This document shows positions 1 to 9,937 of a DNA stretch of 64,000 bases, piece after piece. This DNA comes from Duganella qianjiadongensis. Its GTDB lineage: Bacteria > Pseudomonadota > Gammaproteobacteria > Burkholderiales > Burkholderiaceae_D. Numbering within the stretch: position 1 is the first letter of the stretch; each line of letters starts with the position of its first letter. The translations under genes were made by a program, and so were the position numbers. The notes below the pieces were generated by a model, which was given only the letters and a program-made list of their open reading frames with translations, searched no databases and had not been told where the DNA came from. The stretch is taken from the NCBI RefSeq assembly GCF_009857915.1, contig NZ_WWCM01000008.1, positions 62,001-126,000 of the forward strand. Direction: 5' to 3'.

Positions 1-631
1 GCATGCGGCGGCCGGCAAAGGTGACGATGGCCGCCACCAGCGGCAGCAGGCCCAGACAGAACAGGGCTAACTGCCAGTCGATGATGAATAGCGTGGTGAG
101 ATAGCCTATGGTGGCTACGCTGTCGCGCATGGCCACGTTGAACACGGTGATCACGGCTTGCGCCACCTGCGCCGCATCGAAGGCCACGCGCGACAGGGTG
201 GTGCCGGTGGACGACTGGTCGAAATAGCCGTTAGGCAGGCGCATGATGCGGGCGAACATGACCTCACGCAGATTGGCCTGCACCCGGCTACTCAGCCATG
301 CGGCGCCGTATTCGGCGGCAAAGCTCGATATCATGCGCATGATGGCCAGTGCCAGTATCACGGCGGGTATGGCCCACAGGCTGGCGTGGGCGGGATTCTG
401 CGGCAGCAAACGGCCCAGCCACTCCTGCATTTCGGCCAGCAGGCCGCTGGCAGGGCGGGCCGCCATCAGGCTGTGGTTAGGGGCCAGCGCATCGACCACG
501 TTCTGCAGCTGGCGGATCAGCATGACGTCGGCGGCGGCAGCCAAGGCGACGGCGATCAAGGTTACGCCAGCAATCCACAGATAGGGGCGGAACTGCTGGA
601 GCAGACGTAAATAGAGTAATCGGCTGGACAC
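1..631 (-). CDS. ABC exporter, MsbA-like (N-terminal part, cut by window edge)
   Basis: About 210 residues are visible, from a GTG at 631 to the window edge. The start VSSRLLYLRLLQQFRPY is followed by a hydrophobic segment (about residues 17-38), a second one (about 85-105), and then the intracellular-loop pattern of an ABC exporter transmembrane domain (SRVQANLREVMFARIMRLP, then YFDQSSTGTTLSRV). These match the lipid A/multidrug exporter family (MsbA type), which fuses a membrane domain to an ATPase. The ATPase half lies outside the window, so neither the Walker motifs nor the substrate can be judged. No ATG and no clear ribosome binding site lies upstream in frame, so the GTG start is the best available. 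It is divergent from the amidohydrolase gene at 739. Family assignment is fairly sure; the lipid A role is inference. Confidence 0.75.
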   Translation of the reverse strand, partial: MSSRLLYLRLLQQFRPYLWIAGVTLIAVALAAAADVMLIRQLQNVVDALAPNHSLMAARPASGLLAEMQEWLGRLLPQNPAHASLWAIPAVILALAIMRMISSFAAEYGAAWLSSRVQANLREVMFARIMRLPNGYFDQSSTGTTLSRVAFDAAQVAQAVITVFNVAMRDSVATIGYLTTLFIIDWQLALFCLGLLPLVAAIVTFAGRRM

Positions 632-679
632 GGGTTGTGGTGAGAGAGCGGCGAATCCGACATTGTAACCAGAGTTTGA

Positions 680-707
680 TTGACCCCGGCCTAAACTTCG
701 CTACACT
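680..707 (+). promoter_or_regulatory. Sigma70-type promoter for the amidohydrolase gene
   Basis: TTGACC (680-685) and TACACT (702-707) are separated by 16 bases. A transcript starting near 714 would have a leader of about 25 bases, with GGAG at 728-731 as ribosome binding site before the ATG at 739. Confidence 0.55.
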
Positions 708-738
708 CTGGTACTAGGTTCCGGAATGGAGAGTATCG

Positions 739-2448
739 ATGCGCACTACCTTTTTCACGCCAGCCCCCATGGCTGGTGCCGTTCGTCAGGCTTGGATTAC
801 CACGCTGCTCGTTGCTGGACTGGGCGCGCTTGCGCCGCTGGCGCAGGCCGACACGATTATCGATCACGCCAACGGCTACACGCTGACAGCCGATGGCACG
901 CTGCTGCGCTTCACTTCGCTGGCCTTCGATGATCTGGGCAAGATTGTGGCGGTAGGTAGCGAAAAGGATACAGCGGCGCGTCTGCCCAAGGCGGAACACA
1001 TCGACGCGCAGGGTAAAACCATGCTGCCGGGGCTGATCGACGCCCACGGCCATGTGTTCGAGCTGGGCGAGATCGCCTCCGGCGTGGAACTGTTCAATGC
1101 CACCTCCGTGGGCGGCGCGGTGCGCACGGTTGCCGAGTTTGCCCGCGCCCATCCGCGCAAGGCATGGGTGATAGGGCGGGGCTGGAATCAGGAAAACTGG
1201 AAGCTGGGGCGCTTCCCCACGGCGGCCGAACTCGATGCCCAGGTCAATGACCGGCCCGTGCTGCTGCACCGCGTCGATGGTCATGCCATCTGGGTCAATA
1301 CCAAGGCGCTGGAAATGGCCGGTGTGGGCCGCGATACGCCGGACCCGAAAGGCGGCAAGATAGAACGCGATGCGGCCGGACGTCCTACCGGCGTGCTGGT
1401 CGATGCTGCCATGGAGCTGGTGGAGAAAGTGGTGCCGCTGGCGACGCCGGCCGAAGCGCGCAGCATGCTCGATAACGCGCTGGCGATACTGGCAAAAATG
1501 GGCCTGACCAGCGTGCACGATGCCGGCATCAAGGTGGCGCAGGATGATCTGTACCGCGACTATGCCGACCATGGCAAGCTAACTACCCGTGTCTACGCCA
1601 TGATAGGCGATACCGGCGCCGACTTCGACGAACTGGCCAAGGATGGCCCGCTGCGTTCCTACGGTAACGACGTGTATGCGCTGGCTGCCGTCAAACTGTA
1701 TTCGGATGGTGCGCTCGGTAGCCGTGGTGCGGCCCTGCTGGCGCCGTATTCGGATATGCCATCGACCAAGGGTCTGCTGTTCTATCCGCAGGCCGAAATG
1801 CTGGCCAAGATGGGCAAGGCCATGAAGGCCGGCTATCAGGTGAATGTGCACGCGATTGGCGATGCCGGCAACCGCCAGATCCTCGACGCCTATGCCCAGC
1901 TGATCCCTAAATATAACGGGGCGGAGCTGCGCCACCGCATCGAACATGCGCAGGTGGTGACGCTGGACGATATCCCCCGCTTCAAGACGCTGGGCGTAAT
2001 TCCGTCCATGCAGCCTACCCATGCTACCTCGGACCAGAACATGGCAGAGCAGCGCGTGGGTTCCGAGCGCATCAAGGGTGCCTATGCGTGGCGCACCTTC
2101 CTCGATCAGGGTTCGCGCATCGCCTGCGGTTCCGATTTCCCGGTCGAGTCGCCCAATCCCTTCGAGGGGCTGCATGCGGCTGTGACGCGGCAGAACAATG
2201 CCGGCCAGCCGGCTGGTGGCTGGTATAAAAATCAGGCCATGACGCTGACCGAAGCGCTGCGCTGCTTCACGCTCGATGCTGCCTATGCGGCCCGGCAGGA
2301 AAACGTGATCGGCTCGCTGGAAGCCGGCAAATGGGCGGATTTCATCCTGATCGACCGCGACCTGTTCAAGCTGCCGCCTGAGCAGATAGGCAAGACGCAG
2401 GTACTGCAGACCTGGATGGGCGGCAAGCGCGTGTACAAGCGCCAGTAA
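739..2448 (+). CDS. Exported amidohydrolase, YtcJ-like (amidohydrolase family 3)
   Basis: This 569-residue protein begins with a Sec signal peptide: a hydrophobic stretch at about 19-34 and probable cleavage after AQA near residue 37. It therefore acts in the periplasm. The metal-dependent amidohydrolase pattern is clear: LPGLIDAHGHV supplies the HxH pair, YSDGALGSRGA sits in the middle, NVHAIGDAGNR and HRIEHAQ supply the later histidines, and CGSDFPVESPNP carries the conserved aspartate. Family 3 enzymes hydrolyse amide or C-N bonds in small substrates; the substrate here is unknown. GGAG lies 7 bases before the ATG. The hut operon follows in the same direction but has its own promoter, so a link to histidine catabolism is only positional. 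Confidence 0.85.
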   Translation: MRTTFFTPAPMAGAVRQAWITTLLVAGLGALAPLAQADTIIDHANGYTLTADGTLLRFTSLAFDDLGKIVAVGSEKDTAARLPKAEHIDAQGKTMLPGLIDAHGHVFELGEIASGVELFNATSVGGAVRTVAEFARAHPRKAWVIGRGWNQENWKLGRFPTAAELDAQVNDRPVLLHRVDGHAIWVNTKALEMAGVGRDTPDPKGGKIERDAAGRPTGVLVDAAMELVEKVVPLATPAEARSMLDNALAILAKMGLTSVHDAGIKVAQDDLYRDYADHGKLTTRVYAMIGDTGADFDELAKDGPLRSYGNDVYALAAVKLYSDGALGSRGAALLAPYSDMPSTKGLLFYPQAEMLAKMGKAMKAGYQVNVHAIGDAGNRQILDAYAQLIPKYNGAELRHRIEHAQVVTLDDIPRFKTLGVIPSMQPTHATSDQNMAEQRVGSERIKGAYAWRTFLDQGSRIACGSDFPVESPNPFEGLHAAVTRQNNAGQPAGGWYKNQAMTLTEALRCFTLDAAYAARQENVIGSLEAGKWADFILIDRDLFKLPPEQIGKTQVLQTWMGGKRVYKRQ

Positions 2449-2476
2449 GGCTGCTGCCACCGCCGGCAAAAATCGG

Positions 2477-2505
2477 TTGACTTGGTTGTATATACAACTT
2501 ATGCT
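2477..2505 (+). promoter_or_regulatory. hut operon promoter with HutC-like operator in the spacer
   Basis: TTGACT (2477-2482) and TATGCT (2500-2505) are separated by exactly 17 bases, a near-consensus sigma70 promoter. A perfect 14-base palindrome, GTTGTATATACAAC (2485-2498), fills most of the spacer. GntR-family repressors of the HutC subgroup bind GT...AC palindromes of this kind upstream of hut genes and respond to urocanate. The position would block RNA polymerase. No hutC gene is in the window, so the repressor must act in trans. Confidence 0.75.
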
Positions 2506-2527
2506 GTGATCAAGCGCTGGAGGTGCT

Positions 2528-2567
2528 CGCCCCTGCCTGCCTGTTTTTTATGCATGGCTCAGGGGCG
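2528..2567 (+). other. Hairpin in the hut mRNA leader
   Basis: CGCCCCTG (2528-2535) and CAGGGGCG (2560-2567) form a perfect 8-bp stem around a 24-base T-rich loop, in the roughly 94-base leader between the predicted start of transcription and hutU. No T-run follows, so it is not an obvious terminator. It could stabilise the mRNA or be chance. Confidence 0.35.
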
Positions 2568-2605
2568 GCGGCTGCCAGCCCCCACTCACCCGATCAGGAG
2601 CCAGC

Positions 2606-4309
2606 ATGACCAGTCATTTAGACAGCGATCCCCGTTTCGACGCCAGCCGTGAAATCCGCGCCCCGCGCGGTGCCGAGCGCACCTGCAAGAACTGGGGCGC
2701 CGAGGCGGCCTACCGCATGATCCAGAATAATCTCGATGCGGAAGTGGCGGAAAATCCTCAACATCTGGTGGTGTATGGCGGCATCGGCCGCGCGGCCCGC
2801 AACTGGGCCTGCTACGACCAGATTCTGGCCTCGCTGCGCGAACTGGAAGATAACCAGACCCTGCTGATCCAGTCGGGCAAGCCGGTGGGCGTGTTCCAGA
2901 CCCATGAAGATGCGCCGCGCGTACTGATCGCCAATTCCAATCTGGTGCCGAAGTGGGCCAACTGGGAGCACTTCAACGAACTCGATCGCAAGGGCCTGTT
3001 CATGTACGGCCAGATGACGGCCGGCAGCTGGATCTACATCGGCACCCAGGGCATCGTGCAGGGCACCTTCGAAACCTTTGCCGAAGCGGGGCGCCAGCAT
3101 TTTGGCGGCGACCTGAAAGGCCGCTGGGTACTCACCGCCGGTCTGGGCGGCATGGGCGGCGCGCAGCCGCTGGCCGCCACCATGGCCGGCGCCGTGTCGC
3201 TCAATATCGAGTGCCAGCAGAGCAGCATCGATTTCCGTCTGCGCACGCGCTATCTGGACAAGCAGGCCGCCAGCATCGACGAGGCGCTGGAACTGGTACG
3301 CCAGCACAAGGCCAACGGCGATGCCATCTCCATCGGCCTGCTGGGCAATGCCGCCGATGTGCTGCCGGAACTGGTGCGCCGCGCCCGCGCGCAGGGACTG
3401 GTGCCGGATGTGGTGACCGACCAGACCTCGGCCCACGATCTGATCAACGGCTATCTGCCGCAGGGCTGGACGGTGGCGCAGTGGAAGGCTGCGCAGCAGG
3501 ATGCCAGCCGCCACGCCGAACTGAAAGCCGCCGCCGCCGCTTCCTGCGCCGTGCACGTGCAGGCCATGCTGGACTTCCAGTCGCTCGGTGCCAAGGTAGT
3601 CGATTACGGCAACAACATCCGTCAGGTCGCATACGATCAGGGTGTGCAGAACGCCTTCGACTTCCCCGGCTTCGTACCTGCCTATATCCGCCCGCAGTTC
3701 TGCGAAGGCCGTGGCCCGTTCCGCTGGGTGGCGCTGTCGGGCGATCCGGAAGATATCTACAAGACCGACGCCAAAATCAAGGAGCTGTTCCCGCACCATG
3801 CGCAGGTGCACCGCTGGCTGGACATGGCGCGCGAGCGCATTGCCTTCCAGGGGCTGCCGGCGCGTATCTGCTGGCTGGGTCTGGGCGAGCGCCATATTGC
3901 CGGTCTGGCGTTTAACGAAATGGTGCGCAAGGGCGAACTGAAAGCGCCCGTGGTGATCGGCCGCGACCACCTCGATACGGGTTCCGTGGCCAGCCCTAAC
4001 CGCGAAACCGAAAGCATGAAGGATGGCACGGACGCCGTGTCGGACTGGCCGCTGCTGAACGCGCTGCTCAATACCGCCGGTGGCGCCACCTGGGTGTCGC
4101 TGCACCATGGCGGCGGCGTAGGCATGGGCTACTCGCAGCACTCCGGCGTGGTGATCGTGGCCGATGGTACCGAGGCTGCTGCCAAGCGGCTGGCCCGCGT
4201 GCTGGTCAACGATAGCGGCACGGGCGTTATGCGCCATGCCGACGCTGGCTACGAAACGGCGATCGCCTGCGCCAAGCGCAATGGCCTGAACCTGCCGATG
4301 ATTCCTTAA
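2606..4309 (+). CDS. hutU: Urocanate hydratase (urocanase)
   Basis: Urocanase catalyses the second step of histidine degradation, hydrating urocanate to 4-imidazolone-5-propanoate with tightly bound NAD+ in the cytoplasm. The 567-residue length fits the family (about 555-565). Typical urocanase stretches are visible throughout: [27 protein letters not shown] and the glycine-rich [13 protein letters not shown] near the C-terminus. The conserved active-site cysteine appears as C422 in [12 protein letters not shown]. The start is supported by AGGAG before the ATG. It is the first gene of the hut operon, 21 bases before hutH, and is expected to be induced by urocanate through the operator at 2485-2498. 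Confidence 0.97.
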   Translation: MTSHLDSDPRFDASREIRAPRGAERTCKNWGAEAAYRMIQNNLDAEVAENPQHLVVYGGIGRAARNWACYDQILASLRELEDNQTLLIQSGKPVGVFQTHEDAPRVLIANSNLVPKWANWEHFNELDRKGLFMYGQMTAGSWIYIGTQGIVQGTFETFAEAGRQHFGGDLKGRWVLTAGLGGMGGAQPLAATMAGAVSLNIECQQSSIDFRLRTRYLDKQAASIDEALELVRQHKANGDAISIGLLGNAADVLPELVRRARAQGLVPDVVTDQTSAHDLINGYLPQGWTVAQWKAAQQDASRHAELKAAAAASCAVHVQAMLDFQSLGAKVVDYGNNIRQVAYDQGVQNAFDFPGFVPAYIRPQFCEGRGPFRWVALSGDPEDIYKTDAKIKELFPHHAQVHRWLDMARERIAFQGLPARICWLGLGERHIAGLAFNEMVRKGELKAPVVIGRDHLDTGSVASPNRETESMKDGTDAVSDWPLLNALLNTAGGATWVSLHHGGGVGMGYSQHSGVVIVADGTEAAAKRLARVLVNDSGTGVMRHADAGYETAIACAKRNGLNLPMIP

Positions 4310-4330
4310 GAACCGAACCGGATACCACAT

Positions 4331-5884
4331 ATGACTCACACTGTAACTGCACTCACTCTGAACCCGGGCGCTCTGACGCTAGCCGAACTGCGCGCCGTCT
4401 GGCGTGCTGCCGGACCGCTGTCGCTGGCGGCAGCAGCCTATCCTGTCATCGCAGCCTCGGCTGCAGCCGTGCAGGCCATCGTCGCCAAAGGCGATGCGGC
4501 CTACGGCATCAACACCGGCTTCGGTCTGCTGGCCAAAACCCGCATTCCGGACGATAAGCTGGAACAGCTGCAGCGCAACCTGATCCTGTCGCACTCGGTC
4601 GGCACGGGCGAGCTGATGTCGGACGCCGTCTGCCGCCTGATCATGCTGATGAAAATCGGCAGTCTGGCGCGCGGTTACTCCGGCGTGCGCCCGCTGATTA
4701 TCGATACCCTGATTGCGCTGTACAACGCCGGCATCATGCCGGCCATTCCGGCCAAAGGTTCGGTTGGCGCCTCGGGCGATCTGGCGCCGCTGTCGCACAT
4801 GACGCTGGCCATGCTGGGCGTGGGCGAGGTGCGCGTCAACGGCCAGCTGATGCAGGCCGCCGATGCGCTCAAAGCGGCGAACATTGCGCCGGTGGTGCTG
4901 GCTGCCAAAGAAGGTCTGGCCCTGATCAACGGCACCCAGGTATCGACGGCGCTGGCGCTGCACGGCCTGTTCATGGCCGAGCGCCTGCTGGAAGCGGGCA
5001 TGGTGACGGGCGCGCTGTCGCTGGACGCGGCCAAGGGTTCCGATGCGCCGTTCGACGCCCGCGTGCACGCAGTGCGCGGCCAGCCGGGGCAGATTGCCGC
5101 AGCTGCCATCTACCGCGAACTGGTCAGCAATAGCGCCATCCGTGCCTCCCATCTGGTGGGCGACGAGCGCGTGCAGGACCCGTATTGCCTGCGTTGCCAG
5201 CCGCAAGTCATGGGCGCCTGCCACGACATCATCGCCAATGCCTCGCGCACGCTGCTGATCGAGGCCAATGCCGTGACCGACAATCCGCTGCTGTTCAAGG
5301 ACGGCGAACTATCGGTGGTGGTTTCGGGCGGTAACTTCCATGCCGAGCCGGTGGCGTTTGCAGCCGATACGCTGGCGCTGGCCATCGCTGAAATCGGCAG
5401 CATCTCGGAGCGCCGCATTGCGCTGCTGATCGACGCTACCCTGTCCGGCCTGCCGCCATTCCTGGTGCGCGAACCGGGCGTGAATTCGGGCTTCATGATC
5501 GCCCACGTGACGGCCGCTGCACTGGCCTCGGAAAACAAGGCTATGGCGCATCCGGGCAGCGTGGATACCATTCCTACCTCGGCCAATCAGGAAGACCACG
5601 TCAGCATGGCGACTTACGCGGCGCGCCGTCTGGACGACATGGCGCACAATACCGCCGTTATCCTCGGCATCGAACTGCTGGCCGGTGCACAGGGCATAGA
5701 CTTCCACCGTCCGCTGAAAACCTCGCCGCAGCTGGAACACGTGCATGCGCAGCTGCGTAGCCGCGTACCGTTCTACGATGCCGACCGTTTCTTCGCGCCC
5801 GATATCGAAGCGGCCAAAGGCATGGTGCTGCGCGGTGATCTGAGCGCTTCGTGCCAGGCGCTGTTCGCAGCGCTGGGCCATTAA
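4331..5884 (+). CDS. hutH: Histidine ammonia-lyase
   Basis: This enzyme removes ammonia from L-histidine to give urocanate, the entry step of the pathway. The protein has 517 residues, close to the usual 505-515. The Ala-Ser-Gly triad that cyclises into the MIO electrophile is at residues 147-149, in [14 protein letters not shown]. Other aromatic ammonia-lyase signatures are present: YGINTGFG near 58-65, NGTQVSTAL, and the C-terminal NQEDHVSM. No strong ribosome binding site precedes the ATG, so coupling to hutU (gap 21 bases) may drive translation. It is followed 13 bases later by hutG. Confidence 0.97.
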   Translation: MTHTVTALTLNPGALTLAELRAVWRAAGPLSLAAAAYPVIAASAAAVQAIVAKGDAAYGINTGFGLLAKTRIPDDKLEQLQRNLILSHSVGTGELMSDAVCRLIMLMKIGSLARGYSGVRPLIIDTLIALYNAGIMPAIPAKGSVGASGDLAPLSHMTLAMLGVGEVRVNGQLMQAADALKAANIAPVVLAAKEGLALINGTQVSTALALHGLFMAERLLEAGMVTGALSLDAAKGSDAPFDARVHAVRGQPGQIAAAAIYRELVSNSAIRASHLVGDERVQDPYCLRCQPQVMGACHDIIANASRTLLIEANAVTDNPLLFKDGELSVVVSGGNFHAEPVAFAADTLALAIAEIGSISERRIALLIDATLSGLPPFLVREPGVNSGFMIAHVTAAALASENKAMAHPGSVDTIPTSANQEDHVSMATYAARRLDDMAHNTAVILGIELLAGAQGIDFHRPLKTSPQLEHVHAQLRSRVPFYDADRFFAPDIEAAKGMVLRGDLSASCQALFAALGH

Positions 5885-5897
5885 CAGGGGGAGGGGC

Positions 5898-6686
5898 ATG
5901 GACTTCCGTTTCAATGCAGGCAGCCTACCCTTGCTGGTGTCCATGCCGCATGTGGGTACCGATATCCCCGACGAGATCGCGGCGCAGATGACGCCGGCCG
6001 GAGCCGACCGGCAGGACACCGACTGGCATCTGGTGCGGCTCTACGAATTTCTCGGCGAGATGGGCGCATCCACCCTGTCGGCGCGCTGGTCGCGCTATGT
6101 GATAGATCTGAACCGGCCACCGGAAGACAGCAATCTGTATCCTGGGCAGGACACCACAGGCCTGTGCCCCGTCGATACCTTCCACCGAGAAGCGCTGTAC
6201 CGCGACGGCTGCCTGCCCGATCAGGCGGAAGTACAGCGCCGTCTGGCTGCCTACTGGCAGCCGTATCATGCCCGGCTGCGCAGCGAACTCGATCGCCTGC
6301 TGGCCCTGCATGGCCGCGTGGTGCTGTGGGATGCGCATTCCATCGCCTCCATCGTGCCGCGTTTCTTCGAAGGCAAACTGCCGGACCTGAATTTCGGCAC
6401 GGCCGATGGCAAGAGCTGCGCTCAGGGCCTGTCCGACGCCGTGGTGGCACAGGCGCTGGCGCAGGAGCACTACAGCATCGCCGTCAACGGCCGTTTCAAG
6501 GGTGGTCACATCACGCGCCACTATGGCCGTCCGGCGTCGAATGTGCATGCCATCCAGCTGGAAATGTGCCAGTCCACCTATATGGACGAGCAGGCGCCGT
6601 ATGGCTACCGTGCCGATCTGGCCGCGCAGGTGCAGGGCGTGCTGCGCGCCATGCTGCAGGCCGCCGCCGACTGGAGCCGGGCATGA
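5898..6686 (+). CDS. hutG: N-formylglutamate deformylase
   Basis: The enzyme hydrolyses N-formyl-L-glutamate to glutamate and formate, the last step of the five-step histidine pathway. The 262-residue protein shows the N-formylglutamate amidohydrolase pattern: MPHVGTDIP near the N-terminus, VLWDAHSIAS in the middle with acid and histidine metal ligands, then KGGHITRHYGRP and IQLEMCQSTYMDE. It is not the arginase-like formiminoglutamase that is also called HutG in enterobacteria. A strong purine-rich ribosome binding site (GGGGGAGG) precedes the ATG. Its stop overlaps the hutF start (ATGA), and pairing with hutF confirms the deiminase branch. Confidence 0.94.
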   Translation: MDFRFNAGSLPLLVSMPHVGTDIPDEIAAQMTPAGADRQDTDWHLVRLYEFLGEMGASTLSARWSRYVIDLNRPPEDSNLYPGQDTTGLCPVDTFHREALYRDGCLPDQAEVQRRLAAYWQPYHARLRSELDRLLALHGRVVLWDAHSIASIVPRFFEGKLPDLNFGTADGKSCAQGLSDAVVAQALAQEHYSIAVNGRFKGGHITRHYGRPASNVHAIQLEMCQSTYMDEQAPYGYRADLAAQVQGVLRAMLQAAADWSRA

Positions 6687-8056
6687 GCCGGCAGAATCAG
6701 CTGCTGGCGCGTCACGCGCTGCTGCCGCAGGGCTGGCGCAACGATGTGCTGATCGAATGGGATGCCGCCGGCACCATCACGGCGCTTACGCCCGATGCGG
6801 TGGCCGCCGAATATGTGCCAGAAGTACGCTATGTCCTGCCGGGCATGATCAACCTGCATTCGCACAGCTTCCAGCGGGCGCTGGGCGGACGCACGGAAAA
6901 AGCGGGTGCGGGGCGCGACAGCTTCTGGACGTGGCGCGAACTGATGTACCGTTTTGCCCGCAACATCACGCCCGAGCAGATGGAAGCCATCGCAGCCCAG
7001 CTGTTCGTCGAATGTCTGTGCCATGGTTACACCTCGCTGTGCGAATTTCATTACGTGCAGCGTGCGCCCGATGGCAGCATGTATGCGCAGCCGGCCGAAA
7101 CGGCGCAGCGCGTGATTGCCGCTGCGCGGCTGGCCGGCATAGGGATGACCATGCTGCCGGTGCTGTACAGCTATTCCGGCTTTGGCGAACAGCCATTGAA
7201 GGCCGAACAGCAGCGTTTCCGTACCGATGCCGCCGATGTATTGCGCATGATCGAAGCGCTGGAACCACTGCGCGACGCCCAGACCGAAGTGGGCGTGGCG
7301 CCCCATTCGCTGCGCGCCGCTACGGCGCAGCAGATCAATGCCGTGCTGGCGGCCTTGCCTGCCAGCCGTCCCGTCCACATCCACATTGCCGAGCAGATGG
7401 CCGAAGTGCAGCAGGCGCTGGACTGGTGTGGCCGCCGCCCTGTGCAGCATCTGTACGATCAGGTGGCGGTGGATCAGCGCTGGTGCCTGATCCATGCCAC
7501 CCATCTGCTGCCGGATGAAGTGCAGAGCATGGCGCGCAGCGGAGCCGTGGCGGGCCTGTGCCCGACCACGGAAGCCAATCTGGGCGATGGCCTGTTCCCG
7601 CTCGAGCAATTCCTGTCGCTGGGCGGGCGCTTCGGCGTGGGCAGCGATTCGCATATTTCGCAAAGCGCAGTGGAAGAACTGCGCTGGCTCGAATATGGCC
7701 AGCGTTTGCAGCAGCAGCGGCGTAATATTGCAGTATCGGACAGCGAACGCAATGTCGGCGATTTCCTCTGGCAGCGTGCCCTGCAGGGCGGTGCTCAGGC
7801 CAGTGGCCGCCCCGTGGGTGCGCTGGAAGTAGGGCGTCGCGCCGATCTGGTGGTGGCGGACGAGGATCATCCGAATCTGCACGCGCTGGCGCTCGATGAA
7901 GTGCTGGGCAGCTTTATCTTCAGCGGCAACGACAATCTGGTGCGCGATGTGATGGTCGGCGGCCGCTGGCTGGTGCAGCGTGGCCAGCACGTGGCGCAGC
8001 AGGAGATTGCGGCACGCTTCAAACAGACTTTGACTGAACTGCGGGAGTTACGATGA
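6683..8056 (+). CDS. hutF: Formimidoylglutamate deiminase
   Basis: HutF deiminates N-formimidoyl-L-glutamate to N-formyl-L-glutamate, releasing ammonia; HutG then removes the formate. The 457-residue protein is an amidohydrolase-superfamily enzyme: INLHSHSFQRAL carries the HxH metal ligands, VGVAPHSLRA and VHIHIAEQ the later histidines, and GSDSHIS the aspartate. The start at 6683 was chosen because it gives the family length and overlaps the hutG stop as ATGA. The same frame stays open much further upstream, but that stretch lies inside hutG. The 3' end likewise overlaps hutD by four bases, so hutG-F-D are translationally coupled. Confidence 0.95.
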   Translation: MSRQNQLLARHALLPQGWRNDVLIEWDAAGTITALTPDAVAAEYVPEVRYVLPGMINLHSHSFQRALGGRTEKAGAGRDSFWTWRELMYRFARNITPEQMEAIAAQLFVECLCHGYTSLCEFHYVQRAPDGSMYAQPAETAQRVIAAARLAGIGMTMLPVLYSYSGFGEQPLKAEQQRFRTDAADVLRMIEALEPLRDAQTEVGVAPHSLRAATAQQINAVLAALPASRPVHIHIAEQMAEVQQALDWCGRRPVQHLYDQVAVDQRWCLIHATHLLPDEVQSMARSGAVAGLCPTTEANLGDGLFPLEQFLSLGGRFGVGSDSHISQSAVEELRWLEYGQRLQQQRRNIAVSDSERNVGDFLWQRALQGGAQASGRPVGALEVGRRADLVVADEDHPNLHALALDEVLGSFIFSGNDNLVRDVMVGGRWLVQRGQHVAQQEIAARFKQTLTELRELR

Positions 8057-8628
8057 GCCAGCTTATCCAGTATGCCAGCCTGCGTCCCATGCCATGGAAA
8101 AATGGCGGCGGCAGCACCACCGAAATGCTGGTTTCGCCAGCCGCTGCCGGTTTCGATACGTTCGACTGGCGCATCAGCCTCGCGACGATATCCGCAAGCG
8201 GTCCGTTTTCCGTCTTCGCCGGCATAGACCGTACGCTGGCACTGGTCGATGGCGATGGCGTGCTGCTCGATTTTGGCGACCAGCGCTTTGTGCTCAGCCC
8301 CAGCGAACCGGTCATCGAGTTCGACGGCGAAGCGGCGGTGCACGCCACGATGGCGGGCGGTACTACCACGGATTTCAACGTCATGACGCGGCGCGGCGTT
8401 TGCCGTCACCGGCTGCAACTACAGGTGGTGCGCGGCAGCGAGCCGCTCAAGCGCCGCGCGGCGACCACGCTGCTGTTCCTCGCCGACGGCGAAGGGCTGA
8501 CGCTGAGCAGCGAGCGCGAACGCATTGCCATGGTGCGCTATGACCTGCTGGTGCTGGACGACGGGCAGGAGTGGAGCATGGACGCGGCGCAGGCGACGGT
8601 GTTTGTCGTCGATATTATCAATCACTAG
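8053..8628 (+). CDS. hutD: HutD family protein
   Basis: This 191-residue cupin-fold protein is recognised by the HutD-family opening (LRPMPWKNGGGSTTEM), by DWRISLATISASGPFSVFAG, and by the FNVMTRRG segment. HutD is found almost only in hut operons and has been proposed, from work in Pseudomonas, to limit hut over-expression or sense formylglutamate. It has no established enzymatic activity. It overlaps the hutF stop (ATGA) and is followed 12 bases later by hutI, so it belongs to the same transcript. Family call is firm; the governor role is known only from other genera. Confidence 0.92.
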   Translation: MSQLIQYASLRPMPWKNGGGSTTEMLVSPAAAGFDTFDWRISLATISASGPFSVFAGIDRTLALVDGDGVLLDFGDQRFVLSPSEPVIEFDGEAAVHATMAGGTTTDFNVMTRRGVCRHRLQLQVVRGSEPLKRRAATTLLFLADGEGLTLSSERERIAMVRYDLLVLDDGQEWSMDAAQATVFVVDIINH

Positions 8629-8640
8629 GAAGCTGCCAAG

Positions 8641-9852
8641 ATGTGGGATGTGTTGTTTACCAATGTGCATCTGGCTACCATGGTCGATGGCTATGGCGAA
8701 GTACGCGATGGCGCCATCGCCGTCAAGGATGGCAGGATTGCGTGGCTGGGCCGGATGGACCAGCTGCCGGCCGCAACGCGGGCGGCCAGCGTGCACGACG
8801 GCGCCGGCTGCTGGCTCACGCCTGGTCTGATCGACTGCCATACCCACATCGTCCACGCCGGCAACCGCAGCGACGAATTCGAGGCGCGGCTGAACGGCGC
8901 TAGCTATGAAGATATCGCCCGTGCCGGTGGCGGCATCATGTCCACCGTGCGCGCCACCCGCGCAGCGAGCGAGGACGAACTACTGCAGGCCAGCCTGCCG
9001 CGTCTGCGCAGCCTGCTGGCAGAAGGGGTGACCACGCTGGAAATCAAGTCCGGCTACGGCCTGACGCTGGAATCGGAAGCGGCCATGCTGCGCGTGGCGC
9101 GCCGCATCGGGCGCGAGCTGCCGGTCGATGTAGCGACTACCTTCCTCGGCGCCCATGCCGTGCCGCCCGAGTTTGCCGGCCGTGCCGATGATTACGTGGA
9201 TGCCGTGTGCGCCATGATGGCGCCGCTGGCGGAACAAGGGCTGATCGACGCGGTGGATGCCTTCTGCGAGCGCATCGGTTTCACCCCAACCCAGACCGAG
9301 CGCGTGTTTGCTGCTGCCCGCGCACTGGGCCTGCCCGTCAAGCTGCATGCCGAGCAGCTGTCCGATCAGGCCGGCGCTGCATTAGTCGCGCGCTATCAGG
9401 GCCTGTCGGCCGATCATCTGGAACACCTGAGCGCCAGTGGTATTGCCGCCATGGCCGCTGCCGGTACGGTAGCGGTGCTGCTGCCCGGCGCCTACTACTT
9501 CCTGCGCGATACCCGGCCGCCGCCGGTAGCAGAACTGCGCGCCGCCGGTGTGGCCATGGCTGTTGCAACCGACTGCAACCCCGGCACCTCGCCCATGACC
9601 TCTTTGCTGCTGGCGATGAATATGGTCTGCACCTTGTGGCGTCTGACGCCGCTGGAAGCGCTGGCCGGTTGCACGCGCCACGCCGCCCGCGCACTGGGGC
9701 GGGCCGACAGCATCGGTACGCTGGAAGTGGGCAAGCAGGCCGATTTCGCTCTGTGGCGTATCGCCCGTCCGGCCGACCTGTCCTATGCCATCGGGCATAA
9801 CCCCTGCTGCGGCGTGGTGCAGCGCGGGATGTTGCGTACACCTCAAATTTAG
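8641..9852 (+). CDS. hutI: Imidazolonepropionase
   Basis: HutI opens the imidazolone ring of 4-imidazolone-5-propanoate to N-formimidoyl-L-glutamate, linking HutU to HutF. The 403-residue protein is a metal-dependent amidohydrolase. [18 protein letters not shown] carries the HxH and the family signature, LEIKSGYGL follows, then HAEQLSDQ and SADHLEHLS with histidine ligands, and [10 protein letters not shown] with the catalytic aspartate. AGGAAG upstream of the ATG serves as ribosome binding site. It is the last gene of the six-gene hut operon; the next gene starts 85 bases later behind its own ribosome binding site. Confidence 0.96.
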   Translation: MWDVLFTNVHLATMVDGYGEVRDGAIAVKDGRIAWLGRMDQLPAATRAASVHDGAGCWLTPGLIDCHTHIVHAGNRSDEFEARLNGASYEDIARAGGGIMSTVRATRAASEDELLQASLPRLRSLLAEGVTTLEIKSGYGLTLESEAAMLRVARRIGRELPVDVATTFLGAHAVPPEFAGRADDYVDAVCAMMAPLAEQGLIDAVDAFCERIGFTPTQTERVFAAARALGLPVKLHAEQLSDQAGAALVARYQGLSADHLEHLSASGIAAMAAAGTVAVLLPGAYYFLRDTRPPPVAELRAAGVAMAVATDCNPGTSPMTSLLLAMNMVCTLWRLTPLEALAGCTRHAARALGRADSIGTLEVGKQADFALWRIARPADLSYAIGHNPCCGVVQRGMLRTPQI

Positions 9853-9937
9853 AGGATAGCCTCGGCAAATTTTACGGAATAGAACGGGCGATCGGTTACA
9901 GTATGCGATGCTTGTTTTTTAACGTATCAGGAAGCCC

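Noticed and set aside
2618..4339. A 573-codon open frame on the minus strand across hutU
   Set aside because: It mirrors the urocanase gene in another frame, has no recognisable domain and is a consequence of high G+C at third positions. Many other long antisense frames in the window (for example 17638-18678, 31036-32121 and 39536-41365) were dropped for the same reason.
6164..6682. A 5' extension of hutF by about 173 codons
   Set aside because: It lies entirely inside hutG in a different frame; the start at 6683 gives the family length and an ATGA junction.
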